The notes: a model not told the origin generated them from the sequence alone. A stretch of 64,000 nucleotides of DNA from Agarivorans sp. Alg241-V36 (GCF_900537085.1 NZ_UNRE01000006.1:310001-374000), one strand, 5' to 3'; numbered from the stretch's first letter, positions 39,158 through 50,637 are shown. Numbers and translations: made by a program.

Positions 39158-39286
39158 AAGATTCTACATTTAGCAAACCTGATAAGTCAGCATTGATAAT
39201 TTGTTTATCAGCGGTTTGGGCCGCAATGTTGAATAGCAACTTACTGGTTTGGTATTGGTGGCTCTAGCCACTAGATTGGGGCAGTT

Positions 39287-40213
39287 ATGTCTGAGCAATT
39301 TTTCTACTTTTTTCAGCAGCTGGTTAATGGTTTAACCATTGGCAGCACCTACGCATTAATCGCCATTGGTTACACTATGGTGTATGGCATTATCGGCATG
39401 ATTAACTTCGCTCACGGTGAAGTGTATATGATCGGTAGTTACGTGGCTTTTATCGTGCTGGCTGCATTGGCCTTAATGGGCCTAGATTCCTTACCTATTT
39501 TATTATTTGGTGCCTTTGCAATAAGCATCATTATTACCAGCGCCTATGGCTGGACCATTGAAAAGATCGCCTATCGGCCAGTGCGCGGTGGTAACCGCCT
39601 AATTGCACTCATTTCGGCCATTGGTATGTCTATTTTCTTGCAAAACTTGGTGCGACTGTCGCAGGGCAGCCGAGACATTGCTATGCCCAGCTTAATTACT
39701 GGTGGTTGGACATTTGGCCCAGAAGACGGCTTTAACCTGACGATTTCTTACATGCAGCTGGTTATTTTTGTGGTGACCTTTGTCACCATGATTGCACTAA
39801 CCACCTTCATTACCCACTCACGCATGGGCCGCGCCTGTCGCGCCTGTTCTGAAGATATCGGCATGGCTAACTTATTGGGTATCGATACCAATAAAGTGAT
39901 TTCATTAACCTTTGTTATTGGTGCTGCGTTGGCGGCAGTAGCGGGTGTGCTATTAGGCATTTATTACGGGGTAATTAATCCTTACATTGGCTTTATGGCA
40001 GGCTTAAAAGCCTTTACTGCAGCGGTGTTAGGCGGTATTGGTTCTATTCCTGGCGCAGTGGTAGGCGGTTTGTTGTTAGGTATAACCGAAGCGATTACCG
40101 CCGGTTACTTTAGTACTGAATACAAAGACGTGGTGTCGTTTGGCTTGCTGTGTTTTGTATTGCTGTTTATGCCGACTGGTTTGCTAGGTAAGCCGGAGGT
40201 TGAGAAAGTATGA
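39287..40213 (+). CDS. livH: Branched-chain amino acid ABC permease LivH
   Basis: 308 residues with about eight membrane helices; opening [20 protein letters not shown] and the [12 protein letters not shown] segment are LivH signatures, and the [14 protein letters not shown] stretch is the ATPase-coupling loop. Overlaps livM by 4 bp. Confidence 0.96.
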   Translation: MSEQFFYFFQQLVNGLTIGSTYALIAIGYTMVYGIIGMINFAHGEVYMIGSYVAFIVLAALALMGLDSLPILLFGAFAISIIITSAYGWTIEKIAYRPVRGGNRLIALISAIGMSIFLQNLVRLSQGSRDIAMPSLITGGWTFGPEDGFNLTISYMQLVIFVVTFVTMIALTTFITHSRMGRACRACSEDIGMANLLGIDTNKVISLTFVIGAALAAVAGVLLGIYYGVINPYIGFMAGLKAFTAAVLGGIGSIPGAVVGGLLLGITEAITAGYFSTEYKDVVSFGLLCFVLLFMPTGLLGKPEVEKV

Positions 40214-41481
40214 AGAAGTTTAATTTTTCTGGCAGTTTAATTTCTGCGTTTACTTTTTTACTTTTGGGGGGGTGGCTACTAGGTATACGTATGGAACCAA
40301 GTAGTGATGGTTTACAGCTTGCCTTAGCTGAAGGTCGATCATTAGTTTTATTGCCTGGCGGGGTTGTTCTTGTTTTTATTGGTCAGGCTATTAGGTCTTA
40401 CTTTTTTAGCAATAAACCCTCGAATGGTTCGAAAAGTAGATTTTCGTTTAAATTACCTAGCCCAGAGCAAAACCCAAAAGCTTATCGTTTAGTGGTGTCT
40501 TTTGCCCTAGCTGGCGCAATTATTTGGCCATTTATGGTGAGTCGAGGCTCGGTAGACTTAGCCACACTCACGCTTATTTACGTGATGTTAGGTTTAGGCC
40601 TTAACGTGGTAGTTGGCCTTGCCGGCTTACTCGATTTGGGTTACGTAGGTTTTTATGCGGTAGGTGCTTATACCTATGCGCTGCTAAGTGCCGATGGTTT
40701 TGGTTTTTGGATTTGCTTGCCTATTGCCGGTGGTATGGCCGCTTTATTTGGTTTCTTGCTGGGATTCCCTGTATTGCGCTTGCGCGGCGACTACCTTGCC
40801 ATCGTAACCTTGGGTTTTGGCGAAATTATCCGTTTGATGCTGAACAACCTAACTCATCTTACCGGTGGCCCAAATGGGATAAGCGGTATTCCTAAACCTA
40901 CCTTGTTTGGTTTGGAATTTAACCGCCGTTTGAAAGGTGAGGGTTTTGATACCTTCCACAACTTTTTTGGCATTAGTTACAACTCCCAATACAAAGTGAT
41001 TTTCTTGTATTTAATGGCTCTATTATTGGTAGTGCTAACGGTGATTGTGATTAACCGTTTATTAAGAATGCCAATTGGCCGTGCATGGGAAGCACTACGC
41101 GAGGACGAAATTGCCTGTCGTTCGTTAGGCTTGAATCCTACCGTGGTTAAACTGAGTGCCTTTACCATTGGTGCTGCGTTTGCTGGATTTGCCGGAAGCT
41201 TTTTTGCGGCTCGCCAAGGCTTTATTAGCCCCGAATCTTTCACCTTTATTGAATCGGCAATTATTTTAGCCATTGTGGTGCTGGGCGGCATGGGCTCGCA
41301 AATTGGTGTAGTACTAGCAGCAATCATTATGACTGTGCTGCCAGAAATGGCGCGTGAATTTAACGAATACCGCATGTTGATGTTTGGTTTGATGATGGTA
41401 TTTATGATGGTTTGGCGACCACAGGGTCTATTGCCAATGTCTCGTCCTCATATTGAGTTAAAAGAGGAGGCCAAGGCATGA
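40210..41481 (+). CDS. livM: Branched-chain amino acid ABC permease LivM
   Basis: 423 residues; an N-terminal extension with two hydrophobic segments precedes the family core ([20 protein letters not shown] near 136). Coupling loop [21 protein letters not shown] near 298. Forms the membrane pore with LivH. Overlaps livG by 4 bp. Confidence 0.96.
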   Translation: MKKFNFSGSLISAFTFLLLGGWLLGIRMEPSSDGLQLALAEGRSLVLLPGGVVLVFIGQAIRSYFFSNKPSNGSKSRFSFKLPSPEQNPKAYRLVVSFALAGAIIWPFMVSRGSVDLATLTLIYVMLGLGLNVVVGLAGLLDLGYVGFYAVGAYTYALLSADGFGFWICLPIAGGMAALFGFLLGFPVLRLRGDYLAIVTLGFGEIIRLMLNNLTHLTGGPNGISGIPKPTLFGLEFNRRLKGEGFDTFHNFFGISYNSQYKVIFLYLMALLLVVLTVIVINRLLRMPIGRAWEALREDEIACRSLGLNPTVVKLSAFTIGAAFAGFAGSFFAARQGFISPESFTFIESAIILAIVVLGGMGSQIGVVLAAIIMTVLPEMAREFNEYRMLMFGLMMVFMMVWRPQGLLPMSRPHIELKEEAKA

Positions 41482-42242
41482 GTACTTTATTAGATGTAAA
41501 TGGCCTTACCATGCGTTTTGGTGGCTTATTGGCGGTAAATAATGTTGCCCTTAAGCTAAATGAAAAAGAAGTGGTATCGGTTATTGGCCCAAATGGGGCA
41601 GGTAAAACCACGGTATTTAACTGCTTAACTGGTTTTTACAAACCAACCGCTGGGCAAATTCTTTATCGCGGTGAAGCGCTGCAAGGTTTAGCGGGTCATC
41701 AAATTGCCCGTAAAGGCGTTGTGCGTACCTTCCAACACGTGCGTTTGTTTAAAGATATGAGCGTGGTAGAAAACCTATTAGTGGCGCAGCATCGCCACCT
41801 AAATACCAACTTTCTAGCGGGTTTGTTAAAAACGCCAAGCTTTAAGAAAAGTGAGGCCGATGCCTTAGCCTTTGCTGAATATTGGCTTGAGAAGGTTGAT
41901 CTCAAAGAGTTTGCCAACCGCAAAGCCGGTAACTTGGCTTATGGTCAGCAGCGCCGTTTGGAAATTGCTCGTTGTATGGTCACGCGTCCAGAAATTCTGA
42001 TGCTTGATGAGCCAGCCGCTGGTTTAAACCCCAAGGAAACCGACGATCTAGACCGCTTGATTATGGACCTACGTGACAACGAAAATGTCTCGGTCTTGCT
42101 GATTGAGCACGATATGAAGTTGGTGATGGGCATATCGGATCGTATTTACGTGGTTAACCAAGGCTGTCCTTTAGCCAACGGTACACCAGAAGAAATTCGC
42201 AACAACCCTGAGGTGATTAAAGCCTACTTGGGCGAGTTTTAG
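41478..42242 (+). CDS. livG: Branched-chain amino acid ABC ATPase LivG
   Basis: 254 residues. Walker [10 protein letters not shown] near 36, ABC signature [13 protein letters not shown] near 153, Walker [15 protein letters not shown] near 171. Energises LivHM. Confidence 0.96.
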   Translation: MSTLLDVNGLTMRFGGLLAVNNVALKLNEKEVVSVIGPNGAGKTTVFNCLTGFYKPTAGQILYRGEALQGLAGHQIARKGVVRTFQHVRLFKDMSVVENLLVAQHRHLNTNFLAGLLKTPSFKKSEADALAFAEYWLEKVDLKEFANRKAGNLAYGQQRRLEIARCMVTRPEILMLDEPAAGLNPKETDDLDRLIMDLRDNENVSVLLIEHDMKLVMGISDRIYVVNQGCPLANGTPEEIRNNPEVIKAYLGEF

Positions 42243-42261
42243 GCTGAGGTAGAAAATAACA

Positions 42262-42963
42262 ATGTTAGAGTTAAAAAATGTTTCAACCCACTACGGCCCA
42301 ATTCAAGCTCTGCACGATGTAAGTGTAAAAGTGGACCAAGGCGAGATTGTTAGTTTAATTGGCGCCAATGGTGCGGGTAAAACCACCTTGTTAATGACCT
42401 TGTGTGGCGATCCGCGTGCTAGCAGTGGCCAAGTTTTGTTTGACGGTAAAGACATTACCAATAGTCAAACACACGACATAATGCGTGGCGATATTGCCGT
42501 GGTGCCTGAAGGACGTCGAATCTTTTCGCGCTTAACCGTAGAAGAAAACCTGCACATGGGCGCCTTTTTCGCGACCAAAGAACAGACAGCAGAGCGTATC
42601 GAAGAAGTGTATAGCTTATTCCCGCGTTTGCTCGAGCGGGTCAGTCAGCGCGCCGGTACTATGTCGGGTGGTGAGCAACAAATGCTGGCCATTGGCCGCG
42701 CTTTAATGAGTAACCCCCGTTTGCTGCTATTAGATGAGCCTTCTTTAGGTTTAGCACCGATTATCATTCAGCAGATTTTTGATATTGTGGAGCAATTGCG
42801 CCAACGTGGCATGACGGTATTTTTGGTAGAGCAAAATGCCAACCAAGCATTGCGTTTAGCCGATCGTGGCTACGTGCTTGAAAACGGCCGTATTGTGCTG
42901 GAAGACACTGGCGATAACCTCTTGGTTAACGAGGATGTACGTAAAGCCTACCTCGGCGCTTAA
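42262..42963 (+). CDS. livF: Branched-chain amino acid ABC ATPase LivF
   Basis: 233 residues. Walker A GANGAGKTT near 34, signature MSGGEQQMLAIGRAL near 133, Walker B LLLLDEPSLGLAP near 153. Second ATPase of the transporter. Last gene of the operon; a strong terminator follows. Confidence 0.96.
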   Translation: MLELKNVSTHYGPIQALHDVSVKVDQGEIVSLIGANGAGKTTLLMTLCGDPRASSGQVLFDGKDITNSQTHDIMRGDIAVVPEGRRIFSRLTVEENLHMGAFFATKEQTAERIEEVYSLFPRLLERVSQRAGTMSGGEQQMLAIGRALMSNPRLLLLDEPSLGLAPIIIQQIFDIVEQLRQRGMTVFLVEQNANQALRLADRGYVLENGRIVLEDTGDNLLVNEDVRKAYLGA

Positions 42964-42984
42964 GCCACTTTCAATACTCAATCT

Positions 42985-43011
42985 AAGCAAGCTTCGGCTT
43001 GCTTTTTTTAT
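42985..43011 (+). terminator. Terminator of the liv operon
   Basis: Stem AAGCAAGC/GCTTGCTT with a TTCG loop and T-tract. Confidence 0.93.
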
Positions 43012-43083
43012 CTCTACACTTAGCCATTTCCTTATGGTTTGTGGCTTTTTCTTTGCCGTTAAACCAGTTAAAGTGAAACAAAA

Positions 43084-43431
43084 ATGACAGCGAAGAAAAA
43101 GATGATGGAACAGTTCGAACAAATTGATGTAAATGGCGCTCAGCAAAAACTCGCTTCGGAAGGAGCGGTATTGCTAGATATGCGTGACCCTCAGTCTTTT
43201 TCTCAAGCACACCCCATTAATGCCTTTCATTTAAGCGATGGCAGTTTAAATCAGCTTATTTCTGAAACTGAGTTTGATACTCCGCTTATCGTTATGTGCT
43301 ACCACGGGATTTCTAGTCAAGGAGCTGCACAGTACTTGATTCATCAAGGTTTTGAAGAGGTGTATAGCCTGCAGGGTGGCTTTGAGGCCTGGCGCCAAGT
43401 GGCTCCTTTTGAATCGGGTGATGCTGAGTGA
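43084..43431 (+). CDS. glpE: Thiosulfate sulfurtransferase GlpE
   Basis: Single rhodanese domain; active-site loop CYHGISSQG with the catalytic Cys, and GGFEAWR near the end. E. coli GlpE starts at MDQFE, so the ATG at 43105 (MEQFEQIDV) is a likely true start; the frame is open from 43084 (115 residues). Cytoplasmic sulfur transfer. Overlaps glpG by 4 bp as in related genomes. Confidence 0.92.
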   Translation: MTAKKKMMEQFEQIDVNGAQQKLASEGAVLLDMRDPQSFSQAHPINAFHLSDGSLNQLISETEFDTPLIVMCYHGISSQGAAQYLIHQGFEEVYSLQGGFEAWRQVAPFESGDAE

Positions 43432-44276
43432 AGCAACTAATCGTAATGGGCAACCCTCGGGTAGCCCAAGCTTTTGTTGATTATATGGCAGTGCTCAAGA
43501 TTGAGTGCCAACTCGCACCGGCTGATCAGGGCGTGGCGGTTTTCTTAATGGATGAGCAACACTTAGAGAAGGCTGAATACGAGCTCAAGCAGTTTATCGA
43601 AAACCCCAATGATGAAAAGTACTTAGCTGCCTCTTGGACTGTGGCCGATAGCCGCAAAGCCAAGTTCTCCTATGGGGGGAAAGGTCTGGTTAAAAGCGCT
43701 TTTTTTGCTCATGCCGGCCCGGTTACTTTAGCTGTATTGCTAATTTCAGCAGTGGTTTATTTGTTTATGAACATTGGTTTTGAGCGTTATTTAATGCTCA
43801 ACCTCACCATTCCACCGCAGCTAAGCATGTTAGCCTCAGATCAGTTTTGGCGAGTGATTACCCCTATCTTTTTGCACTTTTCGGTGATCCACATTGTGTT
43901 TAATGGCTTGTGGTGGTGGCAGCTCGGGGGAGAGATTGAACGCCAGCTGGGTAGCTCAAAACTGTTGCTAATTACGCTGGTGGCTGCGGTGATCCCTAAT
44001 GTGGCGCAGCTGTTAGCAACGGGTCCATACTTTGGCGGTTTATCGGGAGTGGTGTACGCCTTACTGGGTTATTGCTGGTTTACCGGATGGTTACGCCCAC
44101 AGGCTGGTTTGCAACTTAGCCCGGCCATTGTCGGCTTTATGTTGGTATGGCTAGTGATTGGCTTTATGGATGTAGTAGGTCCATCTACTGCTAACTTAGC
44201 CCACTTATTTGGCCTATTTGTTGGTTGTGCTCAGGCTCTTTTAGATAAGTTTTTCGATAAACAGCAGCCAAACTAA
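43428..44276 (+). CDS. glpG: Rhomboid intramembrane protease GlpG
   Basis: 282 residues. N-terminal cytoplasmic domain about 1-85, six helices, catalytic Ser in [12 protein letters not shown] near 206 and His in [12 protein letters not shown] near 260. It cleaves membrane proteins within the bilayer. Overlaps glpE by 4 bp. Confidence 0.96.
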   Translation: MKQLIVMGNPRVAQAFVDYMAVLKIECQLAPADQGVAVFLMDEQHLEKAEYELKQFIENPNDEKYLAASWTVADSRKAKFSYGGKGLVKSAFFAHAGPVTLAVLLISAVVYLFMNIGFERYLMLNLTIPPQLSMLASDQFWRVITPIFLHFSVIHIVFNGLWWWQLGGEIERQLGSSKLLLITLVAAVIPNVAQLLATGPYFGGLSGVVYALLGYCWFTGWLRPQAGLQLSPAIVGFMLVWLVIGFMDVVGPSTANLAHLFGLFVGCAQALLDKFFDKQQPN

Positions 44277-44294
44277 AAGCAGCGCTTAATCAGC

Positions 44295-44322
44295 AAAAAG
44301 CCCATCATTGATGGGCTTTTTG
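44295..44322. terminator. Terminator between glpG and the fliL-like gene
   Basis: Stem AAAAAGCCCATCA/TGATGGGCTTTTT-type with a 2-base loop, between convergent genes. Confidence 0.92.
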
Positions 44323-44343
44323 GGTTTTATCTATCGAATTGCG

Positions 44344-44745
44344 TTATTGGTACAAGTACTTAGTGAACAGCAGTTTGCTTACGAGTTTTTTACCGGTTTC
44401 TTGTACCAATAAATCGTTAACGGCTTCTTGGCATAAGACGCGAATCTCTTCGCGGCCTTTTAAAGACTTAATGTCTTCTTCACGTTGGTGACCCAGTATT
44501 TCAATAATCGCGTCGCGAATTAGCGGTGCGTGGTGCTCAATGCTGCTTAAGGCACTTTGGTTTTCTACCATTACTTCGGCAGTAATGCGCACGTAACCAA
44601 GCTTTTTGCCGGTGCTAATGTAGTTAGTGATGATATCGGGTTCGAAGCCAAAATATGCATAACTAGAGGTTCCTGCTTCTTGGCTGTAAGCCAACGAGGA
44701 GAAGAATAAGCTGCAACATAACAGCAGGCTGTGAACAAATTTCAT
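44344..44745 (-). CDS. FliL-like exported protein
   Basis: 133 residues from the ATG at 44745, which starts a signal peptide (MKFVHSLLLCCSLFFSSLAYS); the frame extends 18 codons upstream without reason to use them. The body has the FliL pattern: YVRITAEVMVENQSALSSIE, PLIRDAIIEILGHQ, REEIRVLCQEAVN. FliL normally is a membrane-anchored stator partner of the flagellar motor. This copy lies far from flagellar genes, next to glpG and ubiC, and seems to have a cleavable signal in place of the usual anchor. Confidence 0.8.
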   Translation of the reverse strand: MKFVHSLLLCCSLFFSSLAYSQEAGTSSYAYFGFEPDIITNYISTGKKLGYVRITAEVMVENQSALSSIEHHAPLIRDAIIEILGHQREEDIKSLKGREEIRVLCQEAVNDLLVQETGKKLVSKLLFTKYLYQ

Positions 44746-44970
44746 GCGGCGGTGTATTTCCTTGGTAGTCCTAGCTTTATTGTTTCTGTTAGTGGGCACT
44801 AGGTCAAGCAGGTGACCGAAAATAATACAAGACTTGTTAGCAAAGCGGCTTAGTCTCTTAGAATAACCCTAGCAATTATGCTGGCAAATCTAGGGTAAAT
44901 CAGCGAACTATTCGCGCAAAGTAGAGTTTACTTTAAACCGCTGTTTACTGGATAATGCCACTCTAATTCT

Positions 44971-45549
44971 TTGCAATGTGATCGCGTGAAACCAAATCAA
45001 CAGCAGCCTTGCGGGGCCGATGGCAAGTGGCAATTACCACAACAAATATCCATGACAGCGCCAGTGTTGCGTGACTGGTTAGAATACCCAGGCTCGTTAA
45101 CCGCGCGCTTACGCCAACATTGCCAACAATTTTCTATTCAAGTGTTGTTTGAAGGTTACGCCGAGATTGCCGATCATGAATCTAAAACCTTAGCCTGTGC
45201 TGGGCCCTATTGGGTGCGCGAAGTGCTGTTGTGCTGTGATGGTGAGCCCTGGGTATTTGCCCGCAGTGTCATACCCAAAAGTTCTTTAGAGGGCGATGCC
45301 GCCGAGGTGAGCCGTCTCGCTAACAAGCCGCTGGGTGAGTTATTGTTTACCGACAAAGGCCAACGACAAACTCTAGAGTTAGCCCAGATTGACCAAGGCT
45401 CAGCTATTTACCAACATGTTGCCGACCAGCAGTGCCTATGGGGACGACGTTCACGTTTCTTATTAGCCTCGGCGCCATTGTTGGTTTCTGAGATCTTTTT
45501 GCCATCTTGTATCGCCTATCAAGGAGAAAGCGGTGTTGCAGTTAGCTAA
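44971..45549 (+). CDS. ubiC: Chorismate--pyruvate lyase
   Basis: 192 residues from a TTG at 44971; a GTG at 44986 (KPNQQQP) is the other possible start, and neither has a good ribosome-binding site. Family motifs: [15 protein letters not shown] near 33-47, [20 protein letters not shown] near 81, and GRRSRF near 160. It makes 4-hydroxybenzoate, the ubiquinone ring precursor. Overlaps ubiA by 17 bp. Confidence 0.93.
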   Translation: MQCDRVKPNQQQPCGADGKWQLPQQISMTAPVLRDWLEYPGSLTARLRQHCQQFSIQVLFEGYAEIADHESKTLACAGPYWVREVLLCCDGEPWVFARSVIPKSSLEGDAAEVSRLANKPLGELLFTDKGQRQTLELAQIDQGSAIYQHVADQQCLWGRRSRFLLASAPLLVSEIFLPSCIAYQGESGVAVS

Positions 45550-46411
45550 CGCAAAACCCTACTGGCAGTTAATGCGTGCAGACAAGCCCATTGGCACCTT
45601 GTTGTTACTGTGGCCGGCATTATGGGCACTTTGGCTAGCCGCCGAAGGTCTCCCTGATTTCTCTATTTTACTGGTGTTTGTGTTGGGCGTGTTTTTTATG
45701 CGCTCGGCTGGATGTGTGATTAACGATTTCGCTGACCGCAAGGTAGATGCTCATGTAAAACGCACCGCCCAGCGACCATTGGCAACAGGGGTGGTGAGCG
45801 AGCGTGAAGCACTTACCTTGTTTTTTGGCTTGGTAGCTTTATCGTTTTTGCTAGTATTAAGCCAAAACACCTTTACCATTTTATTGTCTTTTGCAGCCTT
45901 GGTATTGGCGGCAATCTATCCATTTATGAAGCGCTATACCCATTTACCACAGCTATTTTTAGGTTTGGCCTTTAGCTGGTGCATTCCCATGGCTTACGCG
46001 GCGCAAACCAACACAGTGCCTGCCGAGGCGTGGTTACTGTTAGTGGCTAATGTATGTTGGACGGTGGCTTACGATACCAAGTATGCCATGGTAGATCGCG
46101 ATGATGATTTAAAGGTAGGCATCAAATCTACTGCTATTTTGTTTGGTCGTTTCGACAAGCTTATTGTGGCTTTATTGCAAGCAGCTAGTTTGTTGTGCTT
46201 GGCGCTTTTAGGACACGTGAAACAACTAGGTGTTATTTTTGATCTTGGTTTGCTAGCAGCTGCGGTGCTGTTTGTTTATCAGCAAAAATTGATTAGGTAT
46301 CGTGACAGAGACGCTTGTTTCCAAGCCTTCTTAAATAACAACTATGTGGGTTTGGCGGTGTTTTTAGGCATAGCCAGCCATTATGCATGGCTGGCTATTA
46401 GTGCGACTTAA
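45533..46411 (+). CDS. ubiA: 4-hydroxybenzoate octaprenyltransferase
   Basis: 292 residues, GTG start after AAGGAGAAAGC. Asp-rich prenyl-diphosphate sites NDFADRKVD near 63 and [13 protein letters not shown] near 185, with about eight helices. Attaches the polyprenyl tail to 4-hydroxybenzoate in the inner membrane. Confidence 0.96.
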   Translation: MLQLANAKPYWQLMRADKPIGTLLLLWPALWALWLAAEGLPDFSILLVFVLGVFFMRSAGCVINDFADRKVDAHVKRTAQRPLATGVVSEREALTLFFGLVALSFLLVLSQNTFTILLSFAALVLAAIYPFMKRYTHLPQLFLGLAFSWCIPMAYAAQTNTVPAEAWLLLVANVCWTVAYDTKYAMVDRDDDLKVGIKSTAILFGRFDKLIVALLQAASLLCLALLGHVKQLGVIFDLGLLAAAVLFVYQQKLIRYRDRDACFQAFLNNNYVGLAVFLGIASHYAWLAISAT

Positions 46412-48801
46412 GCTTCTAAATCTAACAATTCACTAATCGATTGGTAAACCCCATCGGCCAGCAATGGCGAGAGTTGCTTAAATAAACCCTCTGCCGATTG
46501 GCTATCGTTTAAGCCTTGTTCACGCATTAGTGACAGTAAGTTGGTGGTAATTCGTTTGTCGTAATACTCCGGCGCGTCGATATTGTGCAATTGAGCTAAA
46601 CGTTGCGCGCCGGCCAAAGCTTGTTGTTCTAACTCAGCACGTTCTAGGTGAGGTCGCTTCGCCAGCAAAGCCGCCACAATGGCGTAGCGGTGCAAACTTT
46701 CTTGAGCAACTTGCGATAGCAGCAACAAACGCCCGCGACGTTGGCTGTCAATGTTAAAGCAATCGCCTTCATCACTAATCAGTTTTAGCGCGGCAAATTC
46801 TTCTAAATAGCGATCGGCCAGGTCGCTCATATCACTGACTTGATAACGCAGGAATAATTCACCCTTTAGCAGTGGGTAAAGCTGCTCAAGTAAGGTGACT
46901 AGCTGGCTACGACACAGGCTGCGATGCTGCAATAAGGCGCTGGCGATAAAGGCTGGAATAATCAGCAAGTGGATAATGTTATTGCGATAGAAATTAAGCA
47001 GCACTTGCTGTTTTTCATCTAGGCCAATAATCTCACCAAGGTAGTCGCTGCGAGTCTCAAACTTGTCGAGGCTAATTGCCTGATCTAACAATGTTTCCGC
47101 ATCAACCTCAGGTAGCGTAACGTGATCGCTATAAGGCACATTTTCTATTAAAGATGTGTATAAACTTATCTGCTTAACCAGTTGCTTGCGTGGCAGAGCT
47201 CGGTTCTCGGCGGCCAATAAAATAGTGGCGCTTAAACACAAGCCATTCACCGCTGCGGCGCTGTTTATGTTCTCCATTAATTGGTTAGAGATATCGTTAA
47301 CCGCCGGCACCAGCCAATTGGGTTTTAAGCCTTCTTCTGGGTGTTCTCGCCATTCTGGTGCTAGTTTGTTTAGGCTTTGGTTTACGTTAATTGGCTCTCC
47401 GAAGTTTACGTAGCCGTGACCAAAGTTACGCAATTTACGCAGCATGCCAAACAGCGAAAACAACGATTCTTTATCTTTAGATTTGCCTTTGAGTTCTTTG
47501 TAGTAAGTGCCGACTTCCATTACGTGTTCGTAGCCAAAGTACACGGGAACAATGGTTACAGGGCGCTCTAAGCCTTTGAGCATGGCTTGAACGGTCATGG
47601 CTAACATGCCGGTTTTAGGCGGCAATAATCGCCCGGTGCGACTGCGCCCGCCCTCGGTAAAATACTCCACAGAATAGCCGCGGCTAAACAATTGTCCTAA
47701 GTATTCTCTAAATACCGTGGAATAGAGTTTGTTGCCTTTAAAGCTACGGCGAATGAAAAATGCACCCGCGCGACGGAAGAATGGACCGGCAGGCCAAAAG
47801 TTTAGATTTACCCCTGCCGCAATATGCGGTGGTACCATGCCTTGGTGGTATAAAACATAAGACAGTAGCAAGTAGTCCATATGGCTGCGGTGACAAGGTG
47901 CGTAGACAATCTCATGACCTTCTTGGGCCAGTTTACGTACCTTTTCGGCATGGTTTACCTCAATGCCAGAATAGATTTTATTCCATACCCAGCTGAGTAC
48001 AGAATCAGCCATGCGCAAGTTACGGTAAGAGAAATCAGCAGCAATTTCTTCTAGGTATTTTAAGGCAGCTTGGCGAGCGGCAGCTTTATCGATGTTCTTG
48101 GCCTTGGCTTCTTCATTAATTGCTTCACGAATGGTTGCCGAAGCCAGTAGCTGCTCAAACATATGGCGGCGGTTAGGCAACTTAGGGCCAGTTGCGATCA
48201 TTTGCATACGGCTAAAGTGAATTCGCGCCACACGCGCCAGTTTATGACCAATGCGTTTGTCTGAGCCTTGGCGTTGTGCCATGTCTTTGAGTGAAACTGG
48301 TGGACTAAAACGCACCAAGTTTTCACGTCCCTTAAACACCAGTTGCCAGGTTTTCTTTAATACTCCGGCAGGACGTTCAGGCTTGCCACCCATCAGGTCA
48401 TTTACACTTTCACGCCCCGGATAGCGATCCCAAAATAGTTTTACTGGCACCAACTGCGCATTGTGGCTCTCGTCTGCGCGATGAATGCTTAATGCCGAAG
48501 TAAACTGTTCAATGGTTTGCTCTAAGGTTTCGCCCTTGCTATCCACCAAAAATGCCACTCGTTTATGTGCTTCGCCAGCAAACATCACCGGTTCAAAAGG
48601 ATCGGGCAGCTCAAGCTCTTTACAGGCTAACTGTAGAGTTAAGACATCGACCAAGGAGTTGCTTGGAATCACGTAAATAATCGGCTGAGATAAATCTAAG
48701 TTGAACTCGGCGATAGGATTGTCAGGAACAAATTTTCCGCGCGTAAAAAAGCCAATTATGGCTCGTAAAACGGCTAAAACTGGAGAGGGTAAATGTAACA
48801 T
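46408..48801 (-). CDS. plsB: Glycerol-3-phosphate 1-O-acyltransferase PlsB
   Basis: 797 residues, normal PlsB length. Acyltransferase block [13 protein letters not shown] near 304, block [17 protein letters not shown] near 347, block [14 protein letters not shown] near 381, and block [16 protein letters not shown] near 418. First step of phospholipid synthesis at the inner membrane. Convergent with ubiA (4-bp overlap of the ends). Confidence 0.97.
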   Translation of the reverse strand: MLHLPSPVLAVLRAIIGFFTRGKFVPDNPIAEFNLDLSQPIIYVIPSNSLVDVLTLQLACKELELPDPFEPVMFAGEAHKRVAFLVDSKGETLEQTIEQFTSALSIHRADESHNAQLVPVKLFWDRYPGRESVNDLMGGKPERPAGVLKKTWQLVFKGRENLVRFSPPVSLKDMAQRQGSDKRIGHKLARVARIHFSRMQMIATGPKLPNRRHMFEQLLASATIREAINEEAKAKNIDKAAARQAALKYLEEIAADFSYRNLRMADSVLSWVWNKIYSGIEVNHAEKVRKLAQEGHEIVYAPCHRSHMDYLLLSYVLYHQGMVPPHIAAGVNLNFWPAGPFFRRAGAFFIRRSFKGNKLYSTVFREYLGQLFSRGYSVEYFTEGGRSRTGRLLPPKTGMLAMTVQAMLKGLERPVTIVPVYFGYEHVMEVGTYYKELKGKSKDKESLFSLFGMLRKLRNFGHGYVNFGEPINVNQSLNKLAPEWREHPEEGLKPNWLVPAVNDISNQLMENINSAAAVNGLCLSATILLAAENRALPRKQLVKQISLYTSLIENVPYSDHVTLPEVDAETLLDQAISLDKFETRSDYLGEIIGLDEKQQVLLNFYRNNIIHLLIIPAFIASALLQHRSLCRSQLVTLLEQLYPLLKGELFLRYQVSDMSDLADRYLEEFAALKLISDEGDCFNIDSQRRGRLLLLSQVAQESLHRYAIVAALLAKRPHLERAELEQQALAGAQRLAQLHNIDAPEYYDKRITTNLLSLMREQGLNDSQSAEGLFKQLSPLLADGVYQSISELLDLEA

Positions 48802-49043
48802 CTCAAGAGCTTATAGTGGTGAATGGATACAGGGCATAGGGTAGCAGACTTATCTAATTTTGGCTTTGATTTGATGCATTATCTCAAATAAATCAGTACT
48901 TAGATAATTAACTAAAATAAAGCTCAATAGTTACTCTGAGTAGGTTAATCTCGCTGAAAAAATTAGTTTATTTAGCAGTGGCTGCTATTGTTAATTATGT
49001 TACTCAAGGTTTTCATTAGGCTTACCACGCTAAGGAACGCACC
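48802..49043. other. Left junction of the accessory block
   Basis: AT-rich spacer between divergent plsB and the metalloprotease gene. It should hold both promoters. No repeat or attachment site was recognised. Confidence 0.3.
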
Positions 49044-49757
49044 ATGTTTTTAACAATAAAACGCGCTGCATTTGCGCTAACTCTAATAGTTTCGCCATTT
49101 GTTCAAGCAGCATTTATTACCACCAACGAAGCAGCAATGGATGAAATTTATTCCCAAGCTAACTTTGGCCAAAACATCATTGATATTCGCATTGGTACCG
49201 CCAGCGAGTTGGTGTTTCCGGAACTGCTAAGTATTACCACCAGCACAGAAGTCACTCAGTTGTTTAATCAACACATTGGTCCCTCCAACGTGGTCAATTT
49301 TTACTTTGTCGACACGATTAGCGCCTGTGGAGGTACCATTAATGCGGGGATTGTTGGCTGTGGTGAGTATTTTGGTAATGATTTTGTGGTTGAGTCTTCT
49401 TATGCTGCGGGATCTTACGGGGGTGAGTTATTAGCCCATGAGCTTGGCCATAATTTAGGCTTACCACATATGAACGGCGCATTTTTAATGAATCCGTCTT
49501 TGAATAGACAAACTCTTATTACCGAAGATGAAGTAACGCGTATTTTTAATAGTCCCTTGGTACAAGGCGATGAAGATTACTATTGGATTGATATCAATCC
49601 GGTGCTGGTTGTAGCGGAAGCTACGCGGGTTAATGAACCGCTTTCGGCAGGCTTGTTTGCCAGTATTGTATTAATGCTAGCGTGGAAAAACAGTAGGCGT
49701 GAAACTAAAAAGCGGTGTAGCAATTTGCATGCTACACCGCTTCAACAACTTACTTAA
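49044..49757 (+). CDS. PEP-CTERM-like exported zinc metalloprotease
   Basis: 237 residues: signal peptide (about 1-22), a catalytic domain with the metzincin-type zinc site HELGHNLGLPH (132-142) and a Met a few residues later (FLMNPS) suited to a Met-turn. The C-terminal tail has EP at 198-199, a hydrophobic helix (LSAGLFASIVLMLAW) and RR at 218-219, a PEP-CTERM-like sorting signal. Translation continues 18 residues past RR, through codons that also form a terminator hairpin. Probably a surface-sorted protease; substrate unknown. Confidence 0.75.
   Translation: MFLTIKRAAFALTLIVSPFVQAAFITTNEAAMDEIYSQANFGQNIIDIRIGTASELVFPELLSITTSTEVTQLFNQHIGPSNVVNFYFVDTISACGGTINAGIVGCGEYFGNDFVVESSYAAGSYGGELLAHELGHNLGLPHMNGAFLMNPSLNRQTLITEDEVTRIFNSPLVQGDEDYYWIDINPVLVVAEATRVNEPLSAGLFASIVLMLAWKNSRRETKKRCSNLHATPLQQLT
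49710..49742. terminator. Bidirectional terminator inside the end of the metalloprotease gene
   Basis: A perfect 13-bp stem (AAGCGGTGTAGCA/TGCTACACCGCTT, 7-base loop) lies wholly within the last codons of the rightward gene and just past the stop of the leftward dehydrogenase gene. Confidence 0.8.
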
Positions 49758-49758
49758 A

Positions 49759-50637
49759 CTACTTCTCTAATTTTAGGAAGTAATCGAAGATTTCAGGCAC
49801 GTTGCCGTTGCCTAGGCCTGCGTCTAGTGCAGCGTTTAGATTGGCAGAAGAACCTTCTGCAATCTTAGATTCAGTGCCTAAATCTTTAACCATTTCTAAG
49901 AAGTAGCCAAGGTCTTTGTTTGCGTTAGCAATAGAGAAACCTAAGTCACTTACGCCATCTACAGCGTAGTTTTTACAAAACTGCATGAATGGTGAGTTAG
50001 ATGGGCCAGCAGACATAATGTCGAACAATTGTTGGCGGTTTACACCAGCGCGGTCGGCAACAGCGAAAGCTTGCGACATAGCAACAACGGTAGTCATGCC
50101 CATAAAGTTATTTACTAACTTAGTGGTATGGCCGGCACCTAGAGCGCCTAGGTGGAATACGTTCTCACCTTGCTCATCTAATACTGGCTTAACTTTGTTA
50201 AATGTTTCTGTATCACCAGCAGCCATGATGTTTAGTAAACCATCTTTAGCGTGAGCAGGAGTACGACCTAAAGGTGCGTCAATCATGCCAGCGCCTTTAG
50301 CGGCTAGGTCTTCACCAATCTTACGTGTAGAGGCTGGGATAGAAGTACCAAAATCTACTAATACTGCGCCGTCTTTAATGCCGGCTAAAATGCCGTCGTC
50401 AGCGTAGATAAGTTTTTCAACTACTGCAGAAGTGGTTAAACAAAGCATTACAATGTCACTTGCAGCGGCAAGTTCTTTTGCTGAGCTAGCTTCTTTAGCA
50501 CCACGAGCAACACAAGTAGCAACAGCCTCTTTGTTTAAGTCCATTACATTTAGTTGGTAACCGCGCTTTTGCAGGTTTTCAACCATGTTGCCGCCCATAA
50601 GACCAAGGCCGATGAAACCGATGACAGGTTTTGTCAT
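49759..50637 (-). CDS. Beta-hydroxyacid dehydrogenase (3-hydroxyisobutyrate dehydrogenase / tartronate semialdehyde reductase family)
   Basis: 292 residues from the ATG at 50637 (TGGAG upstream); a frame extension of 20 codons is unlikely. Rossmann motif GFIGLGLMGGNM near 7-18, substrate site DAPLGRTPAHAKDG near 123, catalytic Lys in GHTTKLVNNFMG near 171. It oxidises or reduces a small 2- or 3-hydroxyacid with NAD(P). Substrate cannot be fixed from sequence alone. Confidence 0.87.
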   Translation of the reverse strand: MTKPVIGFIGLGLMGGNMVENLQKRGYQLNVMDLNKEAVATCVARGAKEASSAKELAAASDIVMLCLTTSAVVEKLIYADDGILAGIKDGAVLVDFGTSIPASTRKIGEDLAAKGAGMIDAPLGRTPAHAKDGLLNIMAAGDTETFNKVKPVLDEQGENVFHLGALGAGHTTKLVNNFMGMTTVVAMSQAFAVADRAGVNRQQLFDIMSAGPSNSPFMQFCKNYAVDGVSDLGFSIANANKDLGYFLEMVKDLGTESKIAEGSSANLNAALDAGLGNGNVPEIFDYFLKLEK

